A stretch of 64,000 nt of DNA from Haematobacter massiliensis (GCF_000740795.1 NZ_JGYG01000007.1:1-64000); one strand, 5' to 3'. Numbered from the stretch's first letter, positions 29,916 through 39,413 are shown. Notes: generated from the sequence alone by a model not told the origin. Translations and numbers: made by a program.

Positions 29916-31250
29916 ATGGGATCCTTCAACCGCATCCTTGTGACGGTCGGCGCGACGATCATCGGCATCAGCATCGTGCAGCTCGCCAACGGCTATCTCG
30001 GCACGCTCGTCTCCATGCGAACGGCGAGCGAGGGTTTTGCTCCGCTGATGGCCGGTCTTGTGCTGGCGGCATATTACGGCGGCTATACCATCGGCGCGGC
30101 GACCGTCAGCGGCGTGTTGCAGCGCGTGGGCCATATCCGCATGTTCGCCGCACTGGCTGGGCTGGTCGCGGCTTCGGTGTCGCTCCAGCCGATCTTCACT
30201 TCCCCCGAGGCATGGATTGCCATCCGTCTCATCACCGGCATCGGCTGTGCGGGATTGTTCGTGACGGCGGAGAGCTGGCTCAATGCCTCCACGACGCAAC
30301 AGAACCGTGGCACGATCTTTGCCATCTACATGGTGGCGACCTATGCGACCTTTGGACTGGGTCAGTTCGTCATCACCCTGCCCGCACCGGGCGGGTTCGA
30401 ACTGTTCTCTCTGGCTGCCGCCCTTTTCTGCATCGCGCTTCTGCCGGTGAGCCTGACCCGTCGCATTCCTCCCACGTTGACTCCCGGCCCGCGGCTGAGC
30501 CTCCGAGAGCTGCAGAACGTCGCCCCCGTGGCCTTTGCGGGCTGCGCGGTATCGGGACTCATCAGCGCGTCGTTCTTCAGCCTGATGCCTGCCGAGGCGC
30601 AGGCCTCCGGGGCGACGACCGAACAGGTATCACGGCTGATGGCGACGGCGATCTTTGGCGGGCTTGCGTTTCAGATACCGGTGGGCGCCATATCCGACCG
30701 CTTCGACCGGCGGATCGTGGTTGCGGTGCTGGCGGGGGTGCTGGCGGTCCTGTGTGTGGGTATGATCCTCATCCCGCCCGGGGACTGGATGCGGCTGGTG
30801 CTGACCTTCCTGTTCGGCGGCTTTATGGCGACGATCTATCCGGTTTCGGTGTCTCATGCCAACGACCGGGTCGATCCCGACAAGGTCGTGTCGGTGAGCG
30901 GGCAGCTCATCCTTCTCAACGGGACGGCCTCCTTCCTTGGGCCGCTGCTGGGCGCATGGCTGCGGGGGATCGGGGGTATGACGCTGGTCTTTGCCTATAT
31001 GGCCACGGCCGCGCTGTTGTTCATTGCCTTCACGCTCTGGCGCGTGCGTAATGTCGCGCCTGCGGAGCGGCGGGAGCGGCCCTTTGTCATCCTTACCGAG
31101 CGTATGGGCCAGCAGTTCGCCCATGCGTCGGAGAGCGACTCCCTGCCGGATGGCGTTGCAGTCGAGGAGGCTCAAGCGCAGGCAGAGACCGGGCGGGAAG
31201 AGGCGGCGAGCGAAGTCGAGACTTCCCCGACCGATCAGACAGCGCGCTAG
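29916..31250 (+). CDS. MFS transporter (YcaD-like)
   Basis: 444-residue inner-membrane protein with about twelve helices. The first half has YLGTLVSMRTASEGF and GGYTIGAATVSGVLQRVGHIRMF, and a FQIPVGAISDRFDRR motif sits between helices, as in the YcaD/MFS_1 group. The last 60 residues are a hydrophilic Glu/Ala-rich tail. It begins 44 bases after the NAGGN synthetase and may be co-transcribed; osmolyte export or amino acid transport is a guess from position. Confidence 0.87.
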   Translation: MGSFNRILVTVGATIIGISIVQLANGYLGTLVSMRTASEGFAPLMAGLVLAAYYGGYTIGAATVSGVLQRVGHIRMFAALAGLVAASVSLQPIFTSPEAWIAIRLITGIGCAGLFVTAESWLNASTTQQNRGTIFAIYMVATYATFGLGQFVITLPAPGGFELFSLAAALFCIALLPVSLTRRIPPTLTPGPRLSLRELQNVAPVAFAGCAVSGLISASFFSLMPAEAQASGATTEQVSRLMATAIFGGLAFQIPVGAISDRFDRRIVVAVLAGVLAVLCVGMILIPPGDWMRLVLTFLFGGFMATIYPVSVSHANDRVDPDKVVSVSGQLILLNGTASFLGPLLGAWLRGIGGMTLVFAYMATAALLFIAFTLWRVRNVAPAERRERPFVILTERMGQQFAHASESDSLPDGVAVEEAQAQAETGREEAASEVETSPTDQTAR

Positions 31251-31290
31251 GCGTAGCGACGTGAAAATGCGCCGTTGACTGGTGGCAGAA

Positions 31291-31317
31291 GCAATATGTA
31301 ATCTGACGACATATCGC
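31291..31317. promoter_or_regulatory. ModE-type operator candidate
   Basis: GCAATATGT and ACATATCGC form an imperfect dyad (8 of 9 positions pair) with a 9-base spacer, just before the modE start. The CG-ATAT half-site pattern resembles the Mo-boxes bound by ModE. It would allow molybdate-dependent autorepression of modE-modABC. Confidence 0.5.
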
Positions 31318-31332
31318 CTGTGGAGCCGCCGC

Positions 31333-32142
31333 TTGACTGCCATAATCCCCTCCGTCTCGCTTGCCATGCCGGACCTCGCCCCCGCCGGAACCGAGCATGT
31401 GCGGCTGCTGGAGGCAATCGGGCGGGAAGGCAGCATCTCTGCCGCCGCCCGTGCGATCGGGTTGAGCTACAAGGCAGCATGGAGCCGGGTTACCGCTCTC
31501 AACACGCTGGCGGGACGGCCTTTGGTCACCTCGCAACGGGGTGGTGCGGAAGGGGGTGGCGCTGCTCTCACCCGCGAGGGGATCAATTTCGTGGAAGCAT
31601 TCCGCAGGCTGGAAGCGGAAACCGCCGATGCCGTGCGACGATTGTTCAGCGATCCCCCAGGTCCGGTGCTGGAGAAGGGGCTGGTGCGCGGCGGGTTCTT
31701 TCGCACGAGCGCCCGCAACGCCCTTTCCGGTGTCGTGGTCGGTGTGGAGGAAGGGCCGCTGAATGCGCTTGTCCGCCTTCGCATCGCCGGGGGCCAGATG
31801 GTGGAGGCGGCCATCACACGTGCGAGCCTGCTTGAGCTTGGGCTGTTCCCGGGTCGCCACGCTCTCGCTCTCATCAAGGCGCCTTTCGTCCATTTGCTTC
31901 CGCCGGGGGAAGGCGGGAGCAACCGCCTGCTCGGCCATGTCGTCAGCGTCGAGGTGGAGGGCGACGGCGCCGACGGCAGGGCGGAGGTCGTGCTGGACAT
32001 CGGCCCGCTCAACGGGCCGGACATCGGGGCGCGTCTGGTTGCCGTGACCCCTATCTCCCGCATCCTGGCCCTTGGCCTCGCACCCGGAACTGTGACCATG
32101 GCGGCCTTTGAGCCGTCGCAGATCATCCTCGCAACAGATTGA
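31333..32142 (+). CDS. modE: Molybdate-responsive regulator ModE (LysR-type HTH plus two Mop/TOBE domains)
   Basis: 269-residue cytoplasmic regulator. A winged-helix DNA-binding domain (about 20-85: ISAAARAIGLSYKAAWSRV) is followed by two Mop/TOBE domains starting at TSARNALSGVVVGV and LLGHVVSVEVEG that bind molybdate. I chose TTG 31333, which has GGAG at proper spacing; ATG 31366 is an alternative, while the longer frame from 31282 would cover the putative operator. It directly precedes modABC and should repress it when molybdate is plentiful. Confidence 0.9.
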   Translation: MTAIIPSVSLAMPDLAPAGTEHVRLLEAIGREGSISAAARAIGLSYKAAWSRVTALNTLAGRPLVTSQRGGAEGGGAALTREGINFVEAFRRLEAETADAVRRLFSDPPGPVLEKGLVRGGFFRTSARNALSGVVVGVEEGPLNALVRLRIAGGQMVEAAITRASLLELGLFPGRHALALIKAPFVHLLPPGEGGSNRLLGHVVSVEVEGDGADGRAEVVLDIGPLNGPDIGARLVAVTPISRILALGLAPGTVTMAAFEPSQIILATD

Positions 32143-32149
32143 CACCGAT

Positions 32150-32908
32150 ATGAAACAGACGATCTTCGCCGCCCTTGTCGCCGTGCTCCCGGCACTTCCG
32201 GCCTTCGCCGGGCAAACCAATGTCGCGGTTGCCGCCAACTTCACCGAACCTGCGACGGAGATCGCCAAGCTGTTCGAGCAGCAGACCGGCCACAAGGCGG
32301 TGCTGAGTTTCGGAGCGACCGGGCAATTCTTCACCCAGATCACGCAGGGTGCGCCTTTCGAGGTGTTCCTCGCCGCCGACAACATCCGGCCGGAGAAAGC
32401 CGTACAGGACGGATACGGTGTGCCGGGGACAGTGTTTACCTACGCTATCGGGCAGCTGGTGCTCTGGAGCAAGGATCCGGCCCTCGTCACCGGGCCTGAG
32501 GTGCTGAAATCGGATGCGTTCCACAAGATCGCCATCGCGGACCCTGCCACGGCCCCCTACGGTCTTGCCGCCGTTCAGACGATGACGTCACTTGGGGTGG
32601 AGGAGGCGCTTCGTCCGAAGATCGTTCAAGGAACGAGCATCGGGCAGACGCTGCAATTCGTGGAAACCGCCAACGCGGAGCTCGGCTTCGTCGCGCTCTC
32701 GCAGGTGATCGCAAAGCAGGAGGGATCGCGCTGGATCGTGCCTGCTGGGGATCACGAGCCGATCCTTCAGGACGCGGTTCTGTTGAAAACCGGGGAGTCC
32801 AACGAGGCCGCCCGCGCGTTTCTCGACTTCCTGAAAGGGCCGGAGGCGGCAGCGGTGATCGAGCGCTTCGGCTATGCTTTGGCCAAGGACGGGGTACCGG
32901 CCAACTGA
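32150..32908 (+). CDS. modA: Molybdate ABC transporter substrate-binding protein
   Basis: 252-residue periplasmic protein. The signal peptide ends near residue 19 (PAFAGQTN). [40 protein letters not shown] is the classic ModA opening, and [12 protein letters not shown] and [11 protein letters not shown] fit the family. It captures molybdate or tungstate. The start at 32150 is eight bases after the modE stop, and its own stop overlaps modB by one base (TGATG). Confidence 0.95.
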   Translation: MKQTIFAALVAVLPALPAFAGQTNVAVAANFTEPATEIAKLFEQQTGHKAVLSFGATGQFFTQITQGAPFEVFLAADNIRPEKAVQDGYGVPGTVFTYAIGQLVLWSKDPALVTGPEVLKSDAFHKIAIADPATAPYGLAAVQTMTSLGVEEALRPKIVQGTSIGQTLQFVETANAELGFVALSQVIAKQEGSRWIVPAGDHEPILQDAVLLKTGESNEAARAFLDFLKGPEAAAVIERFGYALAKDGVPAN

Positions 32909-33585
32909 TGTCACCCGAGCTCTGGCAGCCGATCCGGCTGACCCTTGAACTGGCGACGATCACCACGATCATCCTGCTGTTCATCGGCACGCCGCTCGCC
33001 TGGTGGTTGGCACGATCGCGTGCGCGGTGGAAGGAAGCGGTTGCGACGGTTGTGGCGCTGCCGCTGGTGCTGCCGCCGACGGTGCTGGGGTTCTACCTGC
33101 TGATTGCGCTTGGACCCTCCGGTCCGGGCGGGTGGATTGCGAGCCTTTGGGGTGGGCGGACGCTGGCCTTCACCTTCCCGGGGCTGGTGATCGGCTCTGT
33201 GCTTTATTCGATGCCCTTCGTCGTCCAGCCGATCCGCAATGCCTTCGAGGCGATGGGCGAACGGCCCATGGAAGTGGCGGCCACACTCCGAGCCTCACCG
33301 CTCGCCGCTTTCTTGAGCGTGGCGCTGCCGCTGGCACGACCCGGGCTCATGACGGGGGCCGTGCTCGGCTTCGCGCATACGATCGGAGAATTCGGCGTGG
33401 TGCTGATGATCGGCGGCAACATTCCGGGCACGACCAAGGTGCTCTCCGTCGCGATCTATGATTTCGTCGAAACGCTGCGCTGGCGTGAGGCCCATCTGCT
33501 GGCAGGCGGAATGCTGGCATTCTCCTTCGTGGTCATTCTCTCCATGTTTCTGCTGGAGCGGCGGATGGCGCGGGCGGGGCGATGA
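32908..33585 (+). CDS. modB: Molybdate ABC transporter permease
   Basis: 225-residue inner-membrane permease with five or so helices. [31 protein letters not shown] and the EAA loop [21 protein letters not shown] are standard ModB features; [19 protein letters not shown] is a ModB hallmark. Translationally coupled on both sides (TGATG with modA, ATGA with modC). Confidence 0.95.
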   Translation: MSPELWQPIRLTLELATITTIILLFIGTPLAWWLARSRARWKEAVATVVALPLVLPPTVLGFYLLIALGPSGPGGWIASLWGGRTLAFTFPGLVIGSVLYSMPFVVQPIRNAFEAMGERPMEVAATLRASPLAAFLSVALPLARPGLMTGAVLGFAHTIGEFGVVLMIGGNIPGTTKVLSVAIYDFVETLRWREAHLLAGGMLAFSFVVILSMFLLERRMARAGR

Positions 33586-34661
33586 GCGGCAGAATTCAGG
33601 CAGCGTTCCACGGGCGCCTGGGCGACTTCGTGCTGGACGCGGCGTTTGAGGCGCCTCTCACCGGTATCACCGCGCTTTTCGGCCAGTCCGGATCAGGCAA
33701 GACGTCCGTATTGCGCGCCATTGCGGGGTTGAACCGGCTGGATGGGCGCTTTGCCTTGGGTGAGGATGTCTGGCAGGAGGGCAGGAAATTCCGGCCCGTT
33801 CATCGACGGCCCATCGGCTATGTCTTTCAGGAGGCGAGCCTTTTTCCGCATATCGACGTGCGCGCCAATCTCGATTACGGGCGCCGACGGGCGCTGGCGG
33901 GCGGCGCGGTGGAGGAGATACACCTTGACGAAGCCGTCTCGCTGCTGGGTCTTGCGCCGCTACTCAACCGTGGTCCTTCCGCGCTTTCCGGGGGAGAGCG
34001 GCAGCGGGTGGCCATCGGACGCGCTCTCCTTTCCCAGCCCCGGCTCCTGCTGATGGATGAACCGCTGGCGGCCTTGGACAGGACGGCCAAGGCGGAGATA
34101 CTCCCCTATCTGGAAAGCCTGCGGGACCGGTTGTCCATCCCGATCCTCTATGTCAGTCACGATATTGCCGAGGTGGAGCGGCTTGCCTCGCACATGATCC
34201 TGCTGGAGCGGGGCAAGGTGCGTGCGTCGGGGCCGCTTGCGGAGCTGGCGTCCGATCCCACATTGCCTCTCCTGCGTATGCCGGAGGCGGGAGTGACACT
34301 TGCCGGGCGGGTGATCGGGCAGGATGCGGGCTATGGGCTGATCCGCATTGCGGTTGAGGGTGGAGAGCTGGTCGCGCCGGGGGAGGGCACGGGCACCGTC
34401 CGGCTGCGTATCTCTGCGGCGGATGTCAGCCTTGCCACACAGCAGCCGGAGGGGAGTTCGATCCTCAATATCCTGCCCGCGCGCGTCATCGCTGCGGAAG
34501 CGGAGGGAGCCGCGATGATCGTGGTGCTGGCGCTGGGACGGGGAGGAGAGGGCGCGCGGCTCCTGTCACGGGTGACGAGGCGATCATGGGATGAACTGGC
34601 ATTGTCGCCGGGCGCGCAGGTGTTCGCGCAGGTCAAGGGGCTGGCCTTTGCGCCCCGTTAG
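33582..34661 (+). CDS. modC: Molybdate ABC transporter ATPase
   Basis: 359-residue ATPase with Walker A GQSGSGKT, signature [15 protein letters not shown] and Walker [13 protein letters not shown], followed by a C-terminal TOBE/Mop domain ([17 protein letters not shown]) that is characteristic of ModC. It completes the molybdate uptake system. Its stop overlaps the stop of the convergent outer-membrane barrel gene. Confidence 0.95.
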   Translation: MSGRIQAAFHGRLGDFVLDAAFEAPLTGITALFGQSGSGKTSVLRAIAGLNRLDGRFALGEDVWQEGRKFRPVHRRPIGYVFQEASLFPHIDVRANLDYGRRRALAGGAVEEIHLDEAVSLLGLAPLLNRGPSALSGGERQRVAIGRALLSQPRLLLMDEPLAALDRTAKAEILPYLESLRDRLSIPILYVSHDIAEVERLASHMILLERGKVRASGPLAELASDPTLPLLRMPEAGVTLAGRVIGQDAGYGLIRIAVEGGELVAPGEGTGTVRLRISAADVSLATQQPEGSSILNILPARVIAAEAEGAAMIVVLALGRGGEGARLLSRVTRRSWDELALSPGAQVFAQVKGLAFAPR

Positions 34662-35797
34662 AAGCGAATTTCGACGGTGACACGTCCCCGGTGATCCTCG
34701 AAGTCATCTCCGAAGCGGCCGCCGTATCCCATCTGGACCGTGCCGTTCCGGAGCGCGGCGATGCTGACGGACGCCTCGACATCCAGAAGGTTTTCCGGCA
34801 GTTCGGAGCCGCGCGCACGGCAGGCAGGACTACCGGCGAAGGCTGCGGACAGGGGCGTGGACCGGTCGCCCATGTTCCCCTCCCAACCGGCGCCGAGCCG
34901 GGCAATCATGGGATAGGGCCCGATATCGATGTTCCAGATTCCGCGGGCGCCCAGCCGGAGCGTCGTCAGCGCCGCATCCTGATCGTCCACGGCAAGGGCC
35001 GCGATGGTGCCCCGCTCGCGAAAGCGCTCCGAGTGGAAGAATGTCTGGGTAAGGCCGAGCACCGGCTCGACCTCCACCACCTGGAGCTGAACGGGGCGGG
35101 TCGCTTCGGCAAAGAGGCGATGGGCACTGGCGGAAGAACTGCCGCGCACGCGCATCGTGTCCTGCAGAGGCACGGCGCGGTCTTCGTCAAGGTCGTAGCG
35201 CGCGTAAGTCCAGCCCCCGGTCAGGTTCCAGCCAGCCCGCTCTCCCAGAGCATAGACACCTGCGTGCAGGCCGTTGGCGGTGGCAGAGGTATGCCGGTCA
35301 CGGCTGTCGAAACTGCTGTCGTTATAGCCGATTGCAATGCCCGCCCGAAGGCCCTGCCAATCGCTGTCGGCGCCCAGGCGAATGCCGCTGGAGCGGAAGC
35401 CCGAGGTGGCGAAATTGCCGTCTCCCGACGCGTGCAGCTTGCGGGATTCCCCATCCAGCCAGAACAGCCCGGCTTCGCCGAAGGCAGAAGTCTCCACCGT
35501 GCCTGAACCACGCCGAAGTATCCCCCGCGAGAGAAAGGCGCTGTCATCGAGAAGCATCATCCGCGCGCTCGCGATACCCTCGCCCGAGAGCATGGAATAG
35601 GCGAGGCGCGTGCCAGAAGGGCTTAATCCTGCCAGGGCAGCCGGGAGCGGGCCTTCGGGGTCCATACCGGAAACCGCCCGCGCCACCGCTGCCTGGTTCG
35701 GGCGCAAAGCGCCGGCCACATCTTGCGCCACGGCTTCGGCCGTGACGGCAAGCTGGCCAGCGAATGATAGTGCGATAGCGAAAACGGCACGGATCAT
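34658..35797 (-). CDS. Outer membrane autotransporter-type beta-barrel protein
   Basis: 379-residue exported protein. A signal peptide (about residues 1-26, ending AVAQD) is followed by a short segment (PEGPLPAALAGLSPSGTRLAYSML) and an autotransporter beta-barrel domain of alternating hydrophobic strands ending in the terminal phenylalanine RVTVEIRF. There is no substantial passenger, so it is a barrel-only protein rather than a secreted autotransporter. ATG 35797 was chosen over a longer frame because it starts the signal peptide. Function unknown. It is convergent with modC and sits downstream of the badR-like gene. Confidence 0.82.
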   Translation of the reverse strand: MIRAVFAIALSFAGQLAVTAEAVAQDVAGALRPNQAAVARAVSGMDPEGPLPAALAGLSPSGTRLAYSMLSGEGIASARMMLLDDSAFLSRGILRRGSGTVETSAFGEAGLFWLDGESRKLHASGDGNFATSGFRSSGIRLGADSDWQGLRAGIAIGYNDSSFDSRDRHTSATANGLHAGVYALGERAGWNLTGGWTYARYDLDEDRAVPLQDTMRVRGSSSASAHRLFAEATRPVQLQVVEVEPVLGLTQTFFHSERFRERGTIAALAVDDQDAALTTLRLGARGIWNIDIGPYPMIARLGAGWEGNMGDRSTPLSAAFAGSPACRARGSELPENLLDVEASVSIAALRNGTVQMGYGGRFGDDFEDHRGRVTVEIRF

Positions 35798-35919
35798 TGC
35801 GACACCCGGCTTCTGAAGGTGGTTCAGCACTCTTGCAGCAAGTCTGGGGCGAAATCCGGCGAGGGGGAGGGCAAAGTCTGCAAGGGGCAGCTTGCGTCGC
35901 CTACTGCGACGCGTTTGCA

Positions 35920-36429
35920 TCAGTCGCCTTTCGTCTCCCGCAGCCCTGCATCGGCGTCTATCGCGCTGAAATTGCCGAGCATCTTGTCCAGATAATGGAT
36001 CATGTGGATTTTGTCGGAAGTGGAGAAGTCGGCAAGAGCTTGCTCATAGTAATCGGCGATCACGGGGCGCATGTTCTTGTCCCAGAGACTCCTGCCCTTT
36101 GCTGTGAGGCGAATCAGACGGGAGCGGTTATCGCGGGCGTGGATCGCACGCTCCACATAATCCAGCGCCTCCAGCCGGGAGAGCACGCCTGCCAGATTCT
36201 GCCTGCTGACCATCAGGAAGGCAGCAAGATCACCGACCGCCACACCTTCCGAAAACCCTGTCCGTGTCAGGGCGCCGAGCACGGCCCATTGCTGCGTGGT
36301 AATGCCGTGGTCTTCCAGCGCTCGGGTGCCGGTCTTATGCAACATGTTGGCACATTGATAGAGCCGGAAGAAGAGCCGGTTGCTCAAGCCGAGCGACATA
36401 TCCCGAAACTGATCGCTGTCCTTTGCCAT
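35920..36429 (-). CDS. badR: MarR-family repressor, BadR-like
   Basis: 169-residue winged-helix regulator. The HTH lies around TTQQWAVLGALTRTGFSEGVAVGDLAAFLMVSRQNLAGVLSRLEALDYV, with the wing RAIHARDNRSRLIRLT. It is divergent from the badH-badI-aliB-aliA cluster, as BadR, the MarR-type repressor of cyclohexanecarboxylate genes, is linked to them in Rhodopseudomonas palustris. The ligand there is 2-ketocyclohexanecarboxyl-CoA. An AT-rich 18-bp palindrome in the intergenic region is a likely operator. The symbol rests on gene context more than on residue-level identity. Confidence 0.8.
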   Translation of the reverse strand: MAKDSDQFRDMSLGLSNRLFFRLYQCANMLHKTGTRALEDHGITTQQWAVLGALTRTGFSEGVAVGDLAAFLMVSRQNLAGVLSRLEALDYVERAIHARDNRSRLIRLTAKGRSLWDKNMRPVIADYYEQALADFSTSDKIHMIHYLDKMLGNFSAIDADAGLRETKGD

Positions 36430-36485
36430 GATGCAGCATGTCTTCCCGACGATCCTTCGTCAAGCCGTGATAAATCATGAAAGTA

Positions 36486-36503
36486 AATATATTGACATAT
36501 ATT
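36486..36503. promoter_or_regulatory. Candidate BadR operator palindrome
   Basis: AATATATTGACATATATT: perfect 7-bp arms AATATAT/ATATATT around TGAC, in the 188-bp gap between the divergent MarR and badH genes. A TTGACA hexamer (36492-36497) overlaps it on the plus strand, so binding would block a -35 element. MarR proteins commonly bind palindromes of this size. Confidence 0.6.
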
Positions 36504-36617
36504 GCTGGCGCATGCTTTCCTGAGAGCAGGCGAGCTGCACAGGATTCGAGTTAAAAGGCGGGTAAAACTACTGCCAACTTGAAAAAGTGCTGCCACGGAA
36601 TGATCGAGGAGGCGAGG

Positions 36618-37388
36618 ATGCGCGGCCTGAAAGGTAAAGTAGTTGTAATAACTGGCGGGGGTGGAGGTATCGGTTCGGCAACCTGCAAACGCTTCGCCGG
36701 AGAGGGCGCTCGTGTGGTGGTGGCCGATATCGGCGAAGCCGCAGCGAACCGCGTGGTGCAGGAAATTCGCGCAGAAGGCGGTGAGGCGATCGCGATGATC
36801 GTCGATCTGACCGATTATCAGGCCACGGTCAGCGCAGTTTCCCGGGTGGAGGCTGAGTTCGGGCCCATCGACATCCTCGTGAACAACGCGGGCTGGGATC
36901 TGTTCGTGCCGTTCCTGAAGCAGGAGCCGGACTTCTGGAGCAAGATCATCGACATCAACCTGCGGGCCGTGCTGAACATCACCAAGCCGGTTCTGGCCTC
37001 CATGGTTGCGCGCGGTGTGGCGGGACGGGTTGTGTCCATCGGCTCCGACGCCGGCCGGGGCGGGTCGTCGGGCGAGTCGGTCTATTCCGCCTGCAAGGCC
37101 GGGGTGATCGCGCTGTCGAAAACGCTGGCGCGGGAACATGCCCGCCACGGGATCACCTTCAACACGGTCTGCCCGGGTGTCACCGAAACGGCGATGCTTG
37201 AGCAGTTCATGGAGGCGGCTGGCGACAAGGAAAAACTGCGTGGCGCCTTTGCCAGGGCGGTGCCGATGGGGCGGCTGGGCCAGCCCGACGATCTTCCGGG
37301 CGCGATCCTGTTCTTCGCGAGCGACGATGCGGCCTTCATCACCGGTCAGGTGATCTCGGTCTCTGGCGGTCTGACGATGCATGGTTGA
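36618..37388 (+). CDS. badH: 2-hydroxycyclohexanecarboxyl-CoA dehydrogenase (SDR)
   Basis: 256-residue classical SDR, the same length as known BadH (about 255). The NAD motif TGGGGGIG is at 12-19, NNAG at 89-92 and the catalytic YxxxK at Tyr156/Lys160, with PGVTETAML after. It oxidises 2-hydroxycyclohexane-1-carboxyl-CoA to the 2-keto thioester. ATG 36618 has a GAGGAGGCGAGG ribosome site; the longer frame is rejected. It is the first gene of the catabolic operon, next to badI, which supports the name strongly. Confidence 0.9.
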   Translation: MRGLKGKVVVITGGGGGIGSATCKRFAGEGARVVVADIGEAAANRVVQEIRAEGGEAIAMIVDLTDYQATVSAVSRVEAEFGPIDILVNNAGWDLFVPFLKQEPDFWSKIIDINLRAVLNITKPVLASMVARGVAGRVVSIGSDAGRGGSSGESVYSACKAGVIALSKTLAREHARHGITFNTVCPGVTETAMLEQFMEAAGDKEKLRGAFARAVPMGRLGQPDDLPGAILFFASDDAAFITGQVISVSGGLTMHG

Positions 37389-37418
37389 GGGGAAGTCATG
37401 GCCTATGAGGGGGAGACA

Positions 37419-38201
37419 ATGACCTACGAAGACATCCTTTACGCCATTCGCGGCGGTGCCGCCTGGATCACGATCAACCGGGCTGAAAAGTACAACGCCT
37501 TCCGCGGCCAGACAGTGGATGAGCTGATCCACGCCTTCCAGACGGCAGGTTGGGACCGGTCGGTGGGGGTGATCGTGCTGACCGGCGCGGGTGACAAGGC
37601 CTTCTGCACCGGCGGCGACCAGTCGGCCCATGATGGGCAATACGACGGGCGCGGAGTCATCGGCCTGCCGATAGACGAGTTGCAGTCACTGATCCGCGAC
37701 GTGCCGAAGCCGGTCATCGCACGGGTGAACGGATTTGCCATCGGCGGCGGCAACGTTCTGGCCACGATCTGCGACCTGACCATAGCGTCGGAGAAGGCGC
37801 AGTTCGGGCAGGTCGGACCAAAGGTCGGCTCGGTCGATCCGGGGTTCGGCACCGCCTATCTCGCGCGCGTGGTGGGCGAGAAAAAGGCGCGGGAGATCTG
37901 GTATCTCAACAAGCGTTACACGGCGCAGGAAGCGCTCGCCATGGGATTGGCGAACGCGGTTGTCCCGCATGAGGAACTCGATGCGGAAGTGGACCGCTGG
38001 GTGGCCGAGCTGATGGAGCGCTCGCCGACGGCGCTGGCGCTGGCAAAGGTGTCTTTCAACGCCGACAGCGAGGGTATCCGGGGCATCTCGGCGCTCGGGA
38101 TGCGGGCGCTGTCGCTCTACTACGACACCGACGAGAGCAAGGAAGGCGGCGTCGCGTTCCGCGAAAAGCGCAAGCCCGATTTCCGCAAGCACACGAAGTA
38201 G
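37419..38201 (+). CDS. badI: 2-ketocyclohexanecarboxyl-CoA hydrolase (ring cleavage)
   Basis: 260-residue crotonase-family enzyme that hydrolyses the ring of 2-ketocyclohexane-1-carboxyl-CoA to pimeloyl-CoA. It closely follows the BadI pattern: TYEDILYAI start, NAFRGQTVDEL, AFCTGGDQSAHDGQYDGRG, GFAIGGGNVLATICDLTIAS and YYDTDESKEG, with the RKPDFRK C-terminus. ATG 37419 with GGGGGAG upstream gives the known 260-residue length; ATG 37398 would add seven residues. A short hairpin (38201-38218) sits right at the stop. Confidence 0.94.
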   Translation: MTYEDILYAIRGGAAWITINRAEKYNAFRGQTVDELIHAFQTAGWDRSVGVIVLTGAGDKAFCTGGDQSAHDGQYDGRGVIGLPIDELQSLIRDVPKPVIARVNGFAIGGGNVLATICDLTIASEKAQFGQVGPKVGSVDPGFGTAYLARVVGEKKAREIWYLNKRYTAQEALAMGLANAVVPHEELDAEVDRWVAELMERSPTALALAKVSFNADSEGIRGISALGMRALSLYYDTDESKEGGVAFREKRKPDFRKHTK

Positions 38202-38252
38202 CCATCTTTCCGGATGGCCAGCGCGCCACCCGCACCGGTTTGGGAGGACAGG

Positions 38253-39413
38253 GTGCAACCGACGATTTTCGATACAGATGACCTCAGCGCGCTCCGCGAT
38301 CTCGCGCGCAAGTTTGCCGGTGAGAAGCTTGCACCCGGCTATCGGGCGCGGGAGAAATCGGGCCGCTTCGGCCCCGATCTCGTGCGGGAGATGGGCGGTC
38401 TTGGCCTCATCGCGCCTGAACTGCCGGAAGACGTTGGCGGGCTGGGCGCGGGCAGCATCTATTCCGGCGTGATCATCGAGGAGATCGCACGGGCGGATTT
38501 CAACTTCGGTTACGTCAACATCCTCGCTTCGCTGAACGGCCAGATCCTTGCGAATTTCGCGAACCCGGAGATCCGGCGGGACTGGCTCCCGCGGCTCACG
38601 GCGGGAGAGATCATGGTGGCCATCGCGCTGACCGAGCCGCGGGGCGGATCGGACGCCGCCAACCTCGGGTTGAAGATGGAGCGCTCGGGCAATCACTATG
38701 TGCTGAATGGCGAGAAGACCTCCATCTCCGCGGCGGATCAGGCGGCGGGAACGGTCGTGTTCGCGCGGACGGGCAGGCCGGAGGACGGGGCGCGGGGGGT
38801 TTCCGCCGTCTTCGTGCCGATGGATACGCCCGGTATCTCGACCACGCGGTTCACCGATGTCGGTCAGCACGCCATCGGCCGGGGGTCCATCTTCTTCGAT
38901 AACGTGAGGGTGCCCACGGATCATCTTCTCGGCGAGGAGGGGCAGGGCTTCGTGCAGGTCATGCAGGGCTTCGATTTCTCGCGTTCGCTGATCGGGCTGC
39001 AATGTCTTGGTACCGCACGGCAATCGCTGGATGAAGCATGGGCCTATATCGGGGAGCGGAAGGCGTTCGGCAAACCGCTCGCGGCGTTTCAGGGGGTGAC
39101 TCATCAGCTTGCCGATTTCGACACCAAGGTCGAGGCGGCGCGGCTTTTGTGTCTGAACGCGCTGTGGCTGAAGGATACCGGGCGTCCCCATGTGGCGGAA
39201 GCGGCGATGGCCAAGTGGTGGCCTCCGCTTCTGGCCTATGAGGCGATCCATGCCTGCCTGCTGATCCATGGCCATGCCGCCTATTCAAACGAACTGCCGT
39301 TCGAGCAGCGGCTCCGCGATGTGCTGGGCCTCCAGATCGGCGACGGCACCGCGCATATCATGAAGAACATCATCGCCCGGGAGCGGGCGGGACGCGCCGC
39401 CGTCGGCGCCTGA
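38253..39413 (+). CDS. aliB: Cyclohexanecarboxyl-CoA dehydrogenase (acyl-CoA dehydrogenase family)
   Basis: 386-residue FAD enzyme of the acyl-CoA dehydrogenase family. Motifs include MVAIALTEPRGGSDAANLG (FAD/substrate), SISAADQAAGTVVFARTG and the C-terminal QIGDGTAHIMKNIIARERAG. It should introduce the alpha-beta double bond into cyclohexanecarboxyl-CoA, giving cyclohex-1-ene-1-carboxyl-CoA. I chose GTG 38253, which has GGAGGACAG at ideal spacing and gives a normal family length; ATG 38214 would add thirteen residues with no ribosome site. Placement between badI and aliA fits the R. palustris pathway. Confidence 0.88.
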   Translation: MQPTIFDTDDLSALRDLARKFAGEKLAPGYRAREKSGRFGPDLVREMGGLGLIAPELPEDVGGLGAGSIYSGVIIEEIARADFNFGYVNILASLNGQILANFANPEIRRDWLPRLTAGEIMVAIALTEPRGGSDAANLGLKMERSGNHYVLNGEKTSISAADQAAGTVVFARTGRPEDGARGVSAVFVPMDTPGISTTRFTDVGQHAIGRGSIFFDNVRVPTDHLLGEEGQGFVQVMQGFDFSRSLIGLQCLGTARQSLDEAWAYIGERKAFGKPLAAFQGVTHQLADFDTKVEAARLLCLNALWLKDTGRPHVAEAAMAKWWPPLLAYEAIHACLLIHGHAAYSNELPFEQRLRDVLGLQIGDGTAHIMKNIIARERAGRAAVGA

